A stretch of 43,777 bases of DNA from a virus: IMG/VR virus record IMGVR_UViG_3300032241_003067, positions 1 to 43,777 of that record; one strand, given 5' to 3'. Below are positions 33,086 to 41,738 of the stretch, one piece after another; within the stretch, counting starts at the first letter, position 1, and the number at the start of each line of letters is the position of its first letter. Position numbers and translations under genes: made by a program. The notes below the pieces were generated by a model. That model was given only the letters and a program-made list of their open reading frames with translations. It ran no database searches and was not told the origin of the DNA.

Positions 33086-33244
33086 TTTCCCTGTACCGTT
33101 TCGGGAACCAGTGTCGACACCACCGAGATCTAAATTGCTACCTAATACAAGAGTAAGGTTTTCTTGATCAAAATTTACAGCTTGAGATTGGTTGCCCACA
33201 CTCATGAAGTTTTTAATTGTGATATTTTTTAATCGAAACATCAT
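32972..33244 (-). CDS. 46: gp46 N-terminus fused to N-intein
   Basis: Residues 1-53 (FRLKNITIKNFMSVGNQSQA, then SRNGTGK) are the start of gp46 and stop in the Walker A motif after GTGK. Residue 54 is Cys, and residues 54-90 (CVGINTVVKVRNTKTGEITE, LTMGELYN) are the N-terminal piece of an intein. The ORF ends at TAA 32972. The ATG overlaps the gp47 stop codon (ATGA), as in intact gp47-gp46 operons. On its own the product has no ATPase; it needs trans-splicing with the C-intein-gp46 protein. Confidence 0.92.
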   Translation of the reverse strand: MMFRLKNITIKNFMSVGNQSQAVNFDQENLTLVLGSNLDLGGVDTGSRNGTGKCVGINTVVKVRNTKTGEITELTMGELYNSALEQQCRR

Positions 33245-34254
33245 AGATTATTATAAATTTCTAATAGAATATTTTTGTCATATTGCTCACTACCGATACT
33301 GGTTAATTCCTGACTAACAATTTGATCTACACTTTCAAATTTAGCATCGGGGTTATCCTCATATGTACCTTCGATAACAGATTTGTCCTGAATTAAACTG
33401 ATTTCTCTAATATCATATTCATTGGAAAAGGTTTCTTTAATAAAATTTGCTTCTTCAAAACTGATATCGATATCTAAATTTACTCTTAGGTGCATTTTAC
33501 TCTTCATAATAGTATCTTTACGATCGATAAGGTCGCTAAGATTGATTACTCGATATTTTGGACAGTTTTCCCAGTTGATATATTGAGGTTGTTGACCCCA
33601 TCCGAGGATCATCATACCTCTATCATCGTCCCAGGAATCGGAATAGTTATGTGGAAATGCATTTCCTATATAGTGAATCTTATTACGAGATTGTCTTTTA
33701 TGAAAATGCCCACTGAAAACCAACTCTTGATTGACAAAATTTCCGTCCTGTAGTTCTCCATGATCGGGCATTTGTACCATCGCATTCATATAGAATAGTG
33801 GTAATTCAAAATGTCCAAACATGTATCTGCTTTTAGTTCGATCAATGGTTCTCCATTCTTCTCCAACTAGCCAAGGAACCAATGTGACATCGTCGATTGT
33901 GGTAATATTGTCTACAACCGTAACTCCGGGAATATGTCTCCCAAACGCAGAACTATGAATCTCTCGACGATCTTTATAAAAAAGATCATGATTACCTGGG
34001 AACCAAAAAAATTGATCAAAGGCCGCACCTAATTTTTCTAGACATCGAATACTGGTATCTAGAGTAAAAAGATTTAAATTATTTCGATTATGAGACCAAT
34101 CACCTAAAAAAATTCCAGTTTCACAGTTATTTTTTTGTGCCTGATCAATAAACCAATCTACAAATTCTTCACAATCTTTTAGATGTATAGTTGAGTTTGA
34201 TTTAAGACCAAAATGAATGTCTGTCATCGCGGCAACTTTTTTAAATAACCCCAT
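33241..34254 (-). CDS. 47: Recombination endonuclease subunit gp47 (SbcD/Mre11-like)
   Basis: This 337-aa protein has the metallophosphoesterase motifs of the Mre11/SbcD family in order: MTDIHFG (D-x-H), IFLGDWSHNRN (GD), WFPGNHDLFYKD (GNHD), MFGHFELP and FSGHFHKRQ (GHxH). Length matches T4 gp47 (339 aa). It is the nuclease partner of gp46. It overlaps the split gp46 start by four bases, showing the ancestral operon junction is intact. AAGGAA is the ribosome site. A 27-base gap hairpin (ATAATGCT/AGCATTAT, 34271-34297) lies before it, after the endonuclease stop. Confidence 0.96.
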   Translation of the reverse strand: MGLFKKVAAMTDIHFGLKSNSTIHLKDCEEFVDWFIDQAQKNNCETGIFLGDWSHNRNNLNLFTLDTSIRCLEKLGAAFDQFFWFPGNHDLFYKDRREIHSSAFGRHIPGVTVVDNITTIDDVTLVPWLVGEEWRTIDRTKSRYMFGHFELPLFYMNAMVQMPDHGELQDGNFVNQELVFSGHFHKRQSRNKIHYIGNAFPHNYSDSWDDDRGMMILGWGQQPQYINWENCPKYRVINLSDLIDRKDTIMKSKMHLRVNLDIDISFEEANFIKETFSNEYDIREISLIQDKSVIEGTYEDNPDAKFESVDQIVSQELTSIGSEQYDKNILLEIYNNL

Positions 34255-34270
34255 TTTTTTCCTTGTTATT

Positions 34271-34297
34271 ATAATGCTTTAAATATTTTAGCATTAT
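34271..34297 (-). other. Hairpin between endonuclease and gp47
   Basis: An 8-bp stem ATAATGCT/AGCATTAT with an AT-rich 11-base loop lies in the 55-bp gap upstream of gp47. No T-run follows on either strand, so it is not a standard terminator. It may protect or expose the gp47 ribosome site. Confidence 0.4.
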
Positions 34298-34309
34298 GTT
34301 AATACAGTA

Positions 34310-36067
34310 TCAACGATTCTCGGTAAAAACAAATAATAATTGACCACAATCCCAAATTCGTTGATAGCCATGGTTATTCATATTCGCTATCTCACTTTTG
34401 TTTTCGTCAAAATTTACTAGTTTAGATTTTAATGTATGTTTTTGCCATTGATTTCTGGTACCGGCATATTGACCATTTTTAGTAACATAAAAATAATTAG
34501 GAGGACTTTGATGAACAAGAGTAAACCCTAATGCTGAGTAGAGATGGCCAGATGACCATCGAAGATTACAATAACTAATCACTGTTTCGTTTTTGTCTTT
34601 GATATTTTTTAAAAAATACGATAGTAATTTACCTGCCGCCCCGGTTACGGAGGTATTTTTTAGACAGCAAAATCTAAGTAATTCCCACCCGTACTTTTTA
34701 TTAAATCTACTTTTACCAAAAGTCATTAAAGCATATAGTTTTCCATTTTGATCTGTTAACCCTAAATTTATCTTACTAGTGCAATCGCCTTGTAAATGAT
34801 TTTCATTTAAAAAAATAGATTTTGTTTGTGTATTAATTTCTTCAACTTTTAGTGTTCTTGCAAAGATTTTTTCATTTTGTTTTAATTTTTGTCTAATTTT
34901 AGAAATAATGATATCGAAATTTTTATTAACCTCCCAGTCGAAAAATTGCCATAGTTCTATTCCTTTTTCTTTACACATAGATAGTTTATTCAAATGATAA
35001 AACTTATCTTTCCCTTGTCCTTCGTTATGCCAATAACCGCCATTTATCTCTATAGCTAAATTTATTTTGGGAATAAAAATATCTAATTCATAAGGGTAAA
35101 TAATTTTACGATTGTTTTTTAGATAATCAATTTCAATGTTGTCTAGATAGTCTGTGATACATCGTTCTTCACTGGAAGAAAAATGTCTAATAATTGGAAT
35201 TTTATATTTGTCAAAATATTTACAAAGATTACTTGAACTAATTCCTAATTCTTTTGAAATCTCGCCCACAGTTTGACCTGCTTTATTTTTTGATTCTAAC
35301 CAGGCAGGGTCATTAAGTCGCTCTAATATTTCTGTTGAATAATATTCAAGTTTTCTACTGTTACCTGCTTTTGATGCAATATCGCTATTTGACATAGCAT
35401 TTTCAAAACCATATTTTTCAATATTAGTTTTTTTAATTTTTTCTTTAACTTCACTGGATAAAAGACTACAAGTTGTTCCATATCTTTGTAAGTTTGTATT
35501 AATAATTTTTTCTTTTATCGATTCTAATTTACTAGGATTGTCAACCCCATATTTTAATAACCATTGCTGTTTAGTTTGATTTAAAATATTTTGATTTTTA
35601 AAAGGATGTGATGTTCCGTATTTTTCGATATTGGTATTTTTTACTCTTTCGTAAAATTCAGAAGTTTTTGAATAATGTTCAACCCCGTACTTGTCTAATG
35701 AAGTATTTTTAATTTTTTTAACAAATTCCTTGGTTTTTGAATAATGTTCAACCCCGTATTTTTTTATGGAAGTTTCTTTCCTTTGAGAAACGGAATAAGT
35801 ACTGGAACATTTTTTCGAACAATATACTCGATATTCACGGCGGTCGGCATGCCAGGACAACTTGTTACCACATTTACATAGTGGAATCTTGTCGATTTGA
35901 TTTAACGCATGATATAATATTTGTCTTACATTGTTGGTATTCAGATGGTGACCTAGTGAAATTAATTCTGGATATTCTTTTATATCACTAAACAAGAGGT
36001 ATTTCCTCTTGTTTAGATTTTGATATATCTCTTGATTATTGTTCTTCGAGATTTTCGTCATCACCAT
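34310..36067 (-). CDS. Second free-standing zinc-finger/Vsr-like endonuclease (585 aa)
   Basis: It has the same architecture as the protein at 14019. A zinc-binding pattern CKCGNK and YCSKKCS lies near residues 64-90. Six YG repeats follow (KKYGVEHYSKTKEF, DKYGVEHYSKTSEF, EKYGTSHPFKNQ, LKYGVDNPSKLE, QRYGTTCSLLS, EKYGFENAMS). A helix-turn-helix-like VGEISKELGISSSNLCKYFD comes next, then the nuclease core ELDIFIPKINLAIEINGGYW with HNE, H-LNK and QFFDWE. A C-terminal domain with ENHLQGD, LMTFGKSR, RFCCLKNTSVTGAAGKLLSY and GFTLVHQSPPNYFY resembles an acetyltransferase fold. The start (ATG 36067 or 36061) lies inside the 3' end of gp55 in another frame. It separates gp55 from gp47, as expected for an inserted homing gene. 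Confidence 0.8.
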   Translation of the reverse strand: MVMTKISKNNNQEIYQNLNKRKYLLFSDIKEYPELISLGHHLNTNNVRQILYHALNQIDKIPLCKCGNKLSWHADRREYRVYCSKKCSSTYSVSQRKETSIKKYGVEHYSKTKEFVKKIKNTSLDKYGVEHYSKTSEFYERVKNTNIEKYGTSHPFKNQNILNQTKQQWLLKYGVDNPSKLESIKEKIINTNLQRYGTTCSLLSSEVKEKIKKTNIEKYGFENAMSNSDIASKAGNSRKLEYYSTEILERLNDPAWLESKNKAGQTVGEISKELGISSSNLCKYFDKYKIPIIRHFSSSEERCITDYLDNIEIDYLKNNRKIIYPYELDIFIPKINLAIEINGGYWHNEGQGKDKFYHLNKLSMCKEKGIELWQFFDWEVNKNFDIIISKIRQKLKQNEKIFARTLKVEEINTQTKSIFLNENHLQGDCTSKINLGLTDQNGKLYALMTFGKSRFNKKYGWELLRFCCLKNTSVTGAAGKLLSYFLKNIKDKNETVISYCNLRWSSGHLYSALGFTLVHQSPPNYFYVTKNGQYAGTRNQWQKHTLKSKLVNFDENKSEIANMNNHGYQRIWDCGQLLFVFTENR

Positions 36068-36941
36068 TGTCTATTTCTGATTTTGGCATCCGCATGTTTT
36101 TATATATCTCGGCTTGGCGAGCAATCTCCTCTGCATACTCTTGAGCATTTTGTCTAGTTAAACTCGGAGTTAGACCTGCTTCCTCTAATAAATCATCACG
36201 AATGTTTTGGCTTTTCTTCTCTATATTTAGTATTCTTGTGAATGAATTGGTGACAGCCGCGGTATAGTATGCGAATGGATTCTCCGATTTTGATTCATCA
36301 AATTGTAGTCCAATCTGACTTAGTTGTAGAATTGCCTGCCCTCGCATTTCGTCTACATAAGTATATCCTCGCCAATTGCTTCTTTGTGCATATCGTTCAC
36401 TAAGTTTAATGAACATTTTGCCTAATTCTTCGGTAATACGGCCGTGATCTTTGCTAAATTTACCAGTTTTCATAGGACCCGTCCAATGGCTCTTACCGAC
36501 GCAAATTAATTCGTCCTTGTCATTGAATTTCCAATGTTGGAATGGTGGGAAATTAACTTTATCATGATTGTCTGCACGAGTTTTTGTAGTTTTTTTACGG
36601 CCCGGTGCAAGAGGGATATGATCAAAAGTCATTATTCTTATAATGATATCTGTTTTTGCAATGGATTTGTAATCCAAGGTGCATTCTGACAATTTTATTT
36701 TTTTATCGCCATCGGCTCTTGCTTGTAAAAATGTTTGAAGACCTAATCTTTTAGCTCTATTTCTTTTTGCTTCGGCAATGGTACGAATATTGATTTTGTC
36801 TAAACTACTTAGAATTATATCATATTGTGAGTATTCGGGTTTAGTGAAACTTGAATATGAGCATTTGCTTTTGTGTATCTCTGCTAGTAAATCTCTATTA
36901 TTTAGATATTTTGTTCTTTTTGTTGTTTGTACTAGGCTCAT
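36036..36941 (-). CDS. 55: Late-transcription sigma factor gp55
   Basis: Residues ~150-260 carry the gp55 family core: GKSHWTGPMKTGKFSKDHGR, ITEELGKMFIKLSERYAQRS, NWRGYTYVDEMRGQAILQLS, ENPFAYYTAAVTNSFTRIL and a helical C-terminus. gp55 directs the host RNA polymerase to TATAAATA late promoters, many of which are present here. At 301 aa it is much longer than T4 gp55 (185 aa). The extra ~130 residues are N-terminal (KNxRDLLAEIHKSK-like start, YDIILSSLDKINIRTIAEAK) and basic. Upstream is a host-type promoter, consistent with early or middle expression. Its last ten codons overlap the endonuclease ORF. Confidence 0.92.
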   Translation of the reverse strand: MSLVQTTKRTKYLNNRDLLAEIHKSKCSYSSFTKPEYSQYDIILSSLDKINIRTIAEAKRNRAKRLGLQTFLQARADGDKKIKLSECTLDYKSIAKTDIIIRIMTFDHIPLAPGRKKTTKTRADNHDKVNFPPFQHWKFNDKDELICVGKSHWTGPMKTGKFSKDHGRITEELGKMFIKLSERYAQRSNWRGYTYVDEMRGQAILQLSQIGLQFDESKSENPFAYYTAAVTNSFTRILNIEKKSQNIRDDLLEEAGLTPSLTRQNAQEYAEEIARQAEIYKNMRMPKSEIDNGDDENLEEQ

Positions 36942-36966
36942 TATAAATTTTTATCCTTTTATGGAT

Positions 36967-36994
36967 ATTTTAACATGGAAAATTTGTTTGTCAA
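36967..36994 (-). promoter_or_regulatory. Sigma70-type promoter for gp55 operon
   Basis: On the minus strand TTGACA (36994-36989) is followed after 16 bases by TAAAAT (36972-36967), 26 bp upstream of the gp55 ATG. The ribosome site AAAGGAT lies between. The other strong promoters in the window are TATAAATA type. Confidence 0.6.
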
Positions 36995-37023
36995 CCGTAT
37001 TAAGTAGGTAGATTATTTATTGG

Positions 37024-37030
37024 TTAAATA
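37024..37030 (+). promoter_or_regulatory. Late promoter-like site for baseplate operon
   Basis: TTAAATAG lies about 20 bp upstream of the first baseplate ATG at 37050, which is preceded by AGGGGA. The match to TATAAATA is partial. Confidence 0.35.
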
Positions 37031-37049
37031 GTATATAGGGGAAATAATA

Positions 37050-37811
37050 ATGTCAGGTGGTTTATCTAATGATCAAATTCGTAGAGCATCGTCAGGGTTA
37101 CCGGCAGGAGCCGAAACCCCTACAACACCCGGTGTTCAACAAGTTATTAATCAAACTGTTAATAATACATTAAGTTCCACACCTGTGGCAAATAATTTAG
37201 CTGTGGATCAACGAGTTAAAATTAGGGTACCTAGTGATTATCTCACTGAACTGACCATGGGTTCTACAGATAAAAAAGAACTAGGTGCTGACAATATATC
37301 TGGGATAATTTTTCCTTATACTCCTAGTATTAATATTACACATAAAGCAGATTATACATCTCAACAACCTACACATAGCAATTATGCTTTATATTTTTAC
37401 AAAAATAGTTCCGTATCGGACATAACAATATCTGGTAAGTTTACGGTTCAAAATGAATCTGATGCAATGGTATGGTTAAGTACTGTAAGACTTTTACAAG
37501 CACTGACAAAAATGCGGTGGGGTGTGGATAGTGATAGCGGATCGCCACCACCGGTATGTAGATTAGATGCGTATGGTGAATATAATTTTAAAAATGTTCC
37601 TGTGGTAATAACCGAATTTCAACATAACTATCCTGATGATGTAGATTTTTATACATTAAGTCCTAGTAATTTCTTCGGTGTAGTCAGTGTTCCATTGCGA
37701 TCCACATTACAGGTAATATGTAAACCCGTATATAGTCGTGCGGAGATGCAGCAAATTAGTGTTAGTGGTTATTTAGACCCATCACAATTTAGAGGTCAAG
37801 GATACTTATAA
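37050..37811 (+). CDS. Baseplate protein, tube-cap-like (253 aa)
   Basis: The N-terminal ~50 residues are a flexible Gly/Thr/Pro-rich tail. The rest (IRVPSDYLTELTMGS, NISGIIFPYTPSINITHKAD, HSNYALYFYKNSSVSDITIS, FTVQNESDAMVWLSTVRLLQ, GSPPPVCRLDAYGEYNFKNV, VVITEFQHNYPDDVDF) reads like a tail-tube-type beta-sandwich found in phage baseplates. Position just before gp53 and the gp5-like gene suggests the gp48/gp54 tube-cap position of T4. I cannot prove which of the two. Its stop overlaps the next ATG by one base, so gp53 is coupled to it. Confidence 0.6.
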   Translation: MSGGLSNDQIRRASSGLPAGAETPTTPGVQQVINQTVNNTLSSTPVANNLAVDQRVKIRVPSDYLTELTMGSTDKKELGADNISGIIFPYTPSINITHKADYTSQQPTHSNYALYFYKNSSVSDITISGKFTVQNESDAMVWLSTVRLLQALTKMRWGVDSDSGSPPPVCRLDAYGEYNFKNVPVVITEFQHNYPDDVDFYTLSPSNFFGVVSVPLRSTLQVICKPVYSRAEMQQISVSGYLDPSQFRGQGYL

Positions 37812-38110
37812 TGGCCAATTACAGTAAAACAAGCCCTTATTATCAAACGGATCAACCACAAGGTTATTTAGATGTAATGAATTGGAGGCAAATTCCTTTT
37901 GAATCTGATGATATTCTTTTTTCTGTTACCAACACATATCAAAATAGACCAGATTTGTTGGCCTATGATTTGTATGGTGATGTTAATCTTTGGTGGGTAT
38001 TTGCTGTAAGAAATCCTGCAATATTAAAGGATCCTATTTTTGATATGGTAGCAGGAATTAAAATTTATCTTCCTAAACTAAGCTCTATGAAAAAGACTCT
38101 AGGAATTTGA
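37811..38110 (+). CDS. 53: Baseplate wedge protein gp53-like (99 aa)
   Basis: This 99-aa protein contains the gp53 signature NRPDLLAYDLYGDVNLWWVF followed by AVRNPAILKDPIFDMVAGIK and IYLPKL, a LysM-like fold. T4 gp53 is 196 aa, so this is the short core version common in cyanophage-like phages. In T4, gp53 joins baseplate wedges to one another. It starts in the stop codon of the previous gene and ends one base before the next ATG. AAGGAT is the ribosome site. Confidence 0.85.
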   Translation: MANYSKTSPYYQTDQPQGYLDVMNWRQIPFESDDILFSVTNTYQNRPDLLAYDLYGDVNLWWVFAVRNPAILKDPIFDMVAGIKIYLPKLSSMKKTLGI

Positions 38111-38111
38111 T

Positions 38112-41100
38112 ATGGGTTATACGGGTTATACGAATGAAATAAGAGATTCTATTGGATTACCGGATTATTCATCCGGTGATGATTTATCTCCTGATGTCAC
38201 AAGAAAAACCAAAACTGGGGGCAACACTGATAATACTCCTCAGGAAAATTATGCTCAGGTACCTAAAGGTATTAATGTTTTAAACAAGTACAGATCGTTT
38301 ACATATCGTTTTACTCTCGCTGCATTAAGAAAAGAACTAGCAACAGATCCTACCACATATAGAAATAGTGCATTAGATTTTGTAATTTTAAAATCCGGGG
38401 GAAAAGGGCTCGATGTAGTTCAAAATGTCAATAAAGCTGATGCAGAAAAAAACTACTATAATGTTATTCAGACACCGAATGCCGATTCCGAGGATGTACA
38501 GAACTCATACAGAAGATGGACGAATTCTGATCAGACCAATGAATTGATAGGAGGGTTTAATTCAAGTAGCCCTGGTAGATTTGATATGTTCATTGACAAT
38601 GTTGAAATACAAACAATTATGACTTCGAGTGAAGCCGGCGGGATGGCATTGCCTACAAATATAAATTTTGATGTCATCGAACCTTATAGTATCAACGGAT
38701 TTGTTGAAGCATTACATGTTACCGCGGTTGCAGCAGGTTATCCTACATATACGAATGCAATGTTTTTATTAAAGGTTGAATTTGTAGGATATCCCGACGA
38801 TCAGGATTTACCTAAACCTGAAATAATTGATCTAACAACACGATATTTTCCTATAGTTATAACAGGATTAGATGTTACCATAGATGAAAAAGGGACAAAA
38901 TATCAGGTAAGGGCAATTCCATCAAACGAAAAAGGATTTGGAAATCCTGGACAAATTAAAAAACCGATTAAAATTTCTGGCAAAACTGTTAAAGATATTT
39001 TAAACAGTTTTATGGATGAACTGACAAGCCAAGAACGAGACAATAACAAAGAACTTCGTAAAAATGCTGTCGGTCCTAATGATTATGATGAATATAAAAT
39101 AATTTTTCCTAAGTTTATAGATGGTGAGGGGGATAGTGATGGTGTTAAGGTAACAAATGACATTTGTCTTGCAAAGGTTAGTGAACTATTAAAAGAAAAC
39201 ACTCTTTATAAATTTCCTGACCCTGGAGAAACAACTAAACCTACTGCTAATCAACCTAAAGATCAAACTAATCCATCACCTCAACAAAATGCTAAACAAC
39301 CTGAATATTATAAATTAGAACCTAATCAACCGGTTGTACAATTTGCCGAGGGAAAAAATATTCATGAATGTATTACAGCGATTATAAGAGATAGTCAATA
39401 TGTAAGAAATATATTAGAAAAACTTTCATCAAAATCTGAATGGAACAAAGTGGTTGATAGTAATGGTATGGTGGATTATTTTATAATAAAACTTCAAGTT
39501 GAAAATAAACCAAACACGGATCCTGAAAAGAAAAGACCATACCAAATATTCACATATGTGGTAACACCATATAAATTGCTTTATACTCGTATACCTGGTT
39601 ATGCCAGTCAACAAATAGATGTTAGCAAACTAGGTAATCTATGTGTAAGAGAATACAATTATGTTTATACAGGTCAAAACCTTGACATAATAAATTTCAA
39701 ACTAAATTTTAATACTTTATTTTTTGAAGCCATACCGTCGGCTATGGGTAATCCCAAAGATATTCCATCGAGAGATTCTGCAGGTAGAGATAATAAACCT
39801 GAATATAGTAGATCTGGTGACAATATTTCGGTTATTAACGACAGGGAATTACCTGCATCACCTGTTCAAGTTAGTCCGACATTGACTTCAATTGATGCGA
39901 ATAGTGGCGGACAGATTCAAAAGGATGCTTACTATGCAATGGCTAAAGCTATGCATCAAGCAATTACAGATAGTAAGGCCAGTATGTTAACTGGAGATAT
40001 TGACATATTAGGAGATCCTATATATTTGGTCACCGGGGGTATTGGAAACTATAGTCCTAAACCTAAAAATAAAGAAGTAAACAGAGAAACAAAGGATGGT
40101 GAAGCAGCTTTTTTACTTGGCGAGGTGTTAATAAACATTAATTTTAGAAATCCTATAGATATTCAACCATTAGAACAGGGCGGTAGAATGTTTTTTGATC
40201 CTGCATTGGTTCCATTCAGTGGTATATATAGGGTAATAAAAGTAAAGTCTACATTTAAAGATGGGTTATTTAAACAAAGTTTAGAAATAATCAGACAGCC
40301 TGGGCAACCATTACCTGAACCAAAACCGACAAATCAAAATAATAGTGCACCTACCGATCCATCTCAGACAATCGGTCAGCGAGCCAATCCTAATGATATA
40401 CCAGCAGCAGATTCTTCACCGGCAACGGAACAAACACCAGGAACCAGGCCCGATGTTGGAAATCTTGCACAACAGTTAGATAGAGGGTTACCGTCGCCAG
40501 GATTACCTGGTGCATTAAGTAATTTTACAAATGCAACTGGAGGTTTAGGAGGAACAATACCTATAGGGCAAACCTCGGGTGCAACAAATAATTTGTTTGT
40601 GGGTAATAACAGATTGGCCAATCAGATTTTTGGAGGTGTTATTCCTGGGGGTATTAATCAACCGGCATCTGGTATACCTATTTCATTGAGTGGAATAGCT
40701 AATTTACAAACGCAAATTCTAAGTCCTGCAGCATTAATAAATCAAGTTGGACAAAATATATCAAATTCTTTGGGATTAAATGGAACAGCCGCCAGTTTAG
40801 CAAGTCAAATAGTAGGGGTTGCCACTCAACAAATTAGTAAAACAGGAATAGTAGGGTCTGGTATAGGTCAAGGTGCTACAATACAATTTAATCAAACAGA
40901 TCTTTCTAATCCATCTGCTTATGATTTAATCAGCAATAACAATAATCCTGTGATCACTGCACAACCTAATTCTGGATTTGCTGGTGCATTAACACCTAAT
41001 ACTTTGAATGCGGTTGCATCATTAAATGACCAAGGTGCAGGGGTCGTTAATAATGCTCAAAGCAATGTTTTATCGGCAGTTCGAGGAAATAATTCCGATC

Positions 41101-41735
41101 CATTGGCAATTGCAAATCAATTTGGTATCAATCAAAGTCAATTGTCAGGTTTAAGTCCAAACATTCAAAGTAAAATTTTAAGTCAATTAACAAATATTGC
41201 CAATAGTATTCCTGCCAATGTCGATATTGCGTCGGCATCAGCTCAGGGAGTAAATATCAGACAATTAGATCAAACAGGATTAAGTAATTTACCTGCTACC
41301 TCTCCGTACAGTACAGCTCCTCAACCTGCACCTGATAAAAATTATCTATCTGTTCTTGCCCAATCCGGCGGGCCCAATGCTATAGCCAGATCTTATGGTG
41401 TTAATAATATTAGAGAGGTGCCACAGAGCCAGTTAAACAATGATGGATATCAAACAGCAATAGCAAATAGTCCTCAAACTTATCAAAATCCTTTTACACA
41501 GTTGGGCAGACCCACACCTGTAGATCTTGTTGCCGCCGCAAATAAAATATTGGCGTCGAGAAGTATATTAAATTCATCGGCAAATGTAAATTCATCTGTT
41601 GAAGGAAATTTCATTGCCACCGCAAACCAATTAGGTGCTACTAATTTAAAAAGTAATCTCGGTAATTCTGTAATAAGTAAATTTGGAAGTAAATCATCTG
41701 GTCAAAGTCCATTAGATAAAATTATGTTAAGGTAA
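38112..41735 (+). CDS. Large baseplate/virion protein (1207 aa)
   Basis: Residues 50-720 look globular: GRFDMFIDNVEIQTIMTSSE, NINFDVIEPYSINGFVEALH, MFLLKVEFVGYPDD, TRYFPIVITGLDVTIDEKGT, and a later segment LLGEVLININFRNPIDIQPL, followed by a DPALVPFSGIYRVIKVKSTF block. From about 730 to the end it is Pro/Asn/Gln/Ser-rich and repetitive, with a weak module of the form AIAxxxG(I/V)N (AIANQFGIN, AIARSYGVNN, ATANQLGATN). The gene lies between gp53 and gp5. Similar large proteins occur at this position in cyanophage-like myoviruses. A hub or tube-proximal baseplate role is likely, but no T4 number can be assigned. AGGAAT precedes the ATG. Confidence 0.6.
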   Translation: MGYTGYTNEIRDSIGLPDYSSGDDLSPDVTRKTKTGGNTDNTPQENYAQVPKGINVLNKYRSFTYRFTLAALRKELATDPTTYRNSALDFVILKSGGKGLDVVQNVNKADAEKNYYNVIQTPNADSEDVQNSYRRWTNSDQTNELIGGFNSSSPGRFDMFIDNVEIQTIMTSSEAGGMALPTNINFDVIEPYSINGFVEALHVTAVAAGYPTYTNAMFLLKVEFVGYPDDQDLPKPEIIDLTTRYFPIVITGLDVTIDEKGTKYQVRAIPSNEKGFGNPGQIKKPIKISGKTVKDILNSFMDELTSQERDNNKELRKNAVGPNDYDEYKIIFPKFIDGEGDSDGVKVTNDICLAKVSELLKENTLYKFPDPGETTKPTANQPKDQTNPSPQQNAKQPEYYKLEPNQPVVQFAEGKNIHECITAIIRDSQYVRNILEKLSSKSEWNKVVDSNGMVDYFIIKLQVENKPNTDPEKKRPYQIFTYVVTPYKLLYTRIPGYASQQIDVSKLGNLCVREYNYVYTGQNLDIINFKLNFNTLFFEAIPSAMGNPKDIPSRDSAGRDNKPEYSRSGDNISVINDRELPASPVQVSPTLTSIDANSGGQIQKDAYYAMAKAMHQAITDSKASMLTGDIDILGDPIYLVTGGIGNYSPKPKNKEVNRETKDGEAAFLLGEVLININFRNPIDIQPLEQGGRMFFDPALVPFSGIYRVIKVKSTFKDGLFKQSLEIIRQPGQPLPEPKPTNQNNSAPTDPSQTIGQRANPNDIPAADSSPATEQTPGTRPDVGNLAQQLDRGLPSPGLPGALSNFTNATGGLGGTIPIGQTSGATNNLFVGNNRLANQIFGGVIPGGINQPASGIPISLSGIANLQTQILSPAALINQVGQNISNSLGLNGTAASLASQIVGVATQQISKTGIVGSGIGQGATIQFNQTDLSNPSAYDLISNNNNPVITAQPNSGFAGALTPNTLNAVASLNDQGAGVVNNAQSNVLSAVRGNNSDPLAIANQFGINQSQLSGLSPNIQSKILSQLTNIANSIPANVDIASASAQGVNIRQLDQTGLSNLPATSPYSTAPQPAPDKNYLSVLAQSGGPNAIARSYGVNNIREVPQSQLNNDGYQTAIANSPQTYQNPFTQLGRPTPVDLVAAANKILASRSILNSSANVNSSVEGNFIATANQLGATNLKSNLGNSVISKFGSKSSGQSPLDKIMLR

Positions 41736-41738
41736 AAA

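Noticed and set aside
31903-33244. Broken gp46 as a simple pseudogene or sequencing error
   Set aside because: All key splicing residues and all gp46 motifs are intact, overlaps are tight, and the intervening ORF is a full-length nuclease; a single indel would not join the frames. Read-level checks are still needed.
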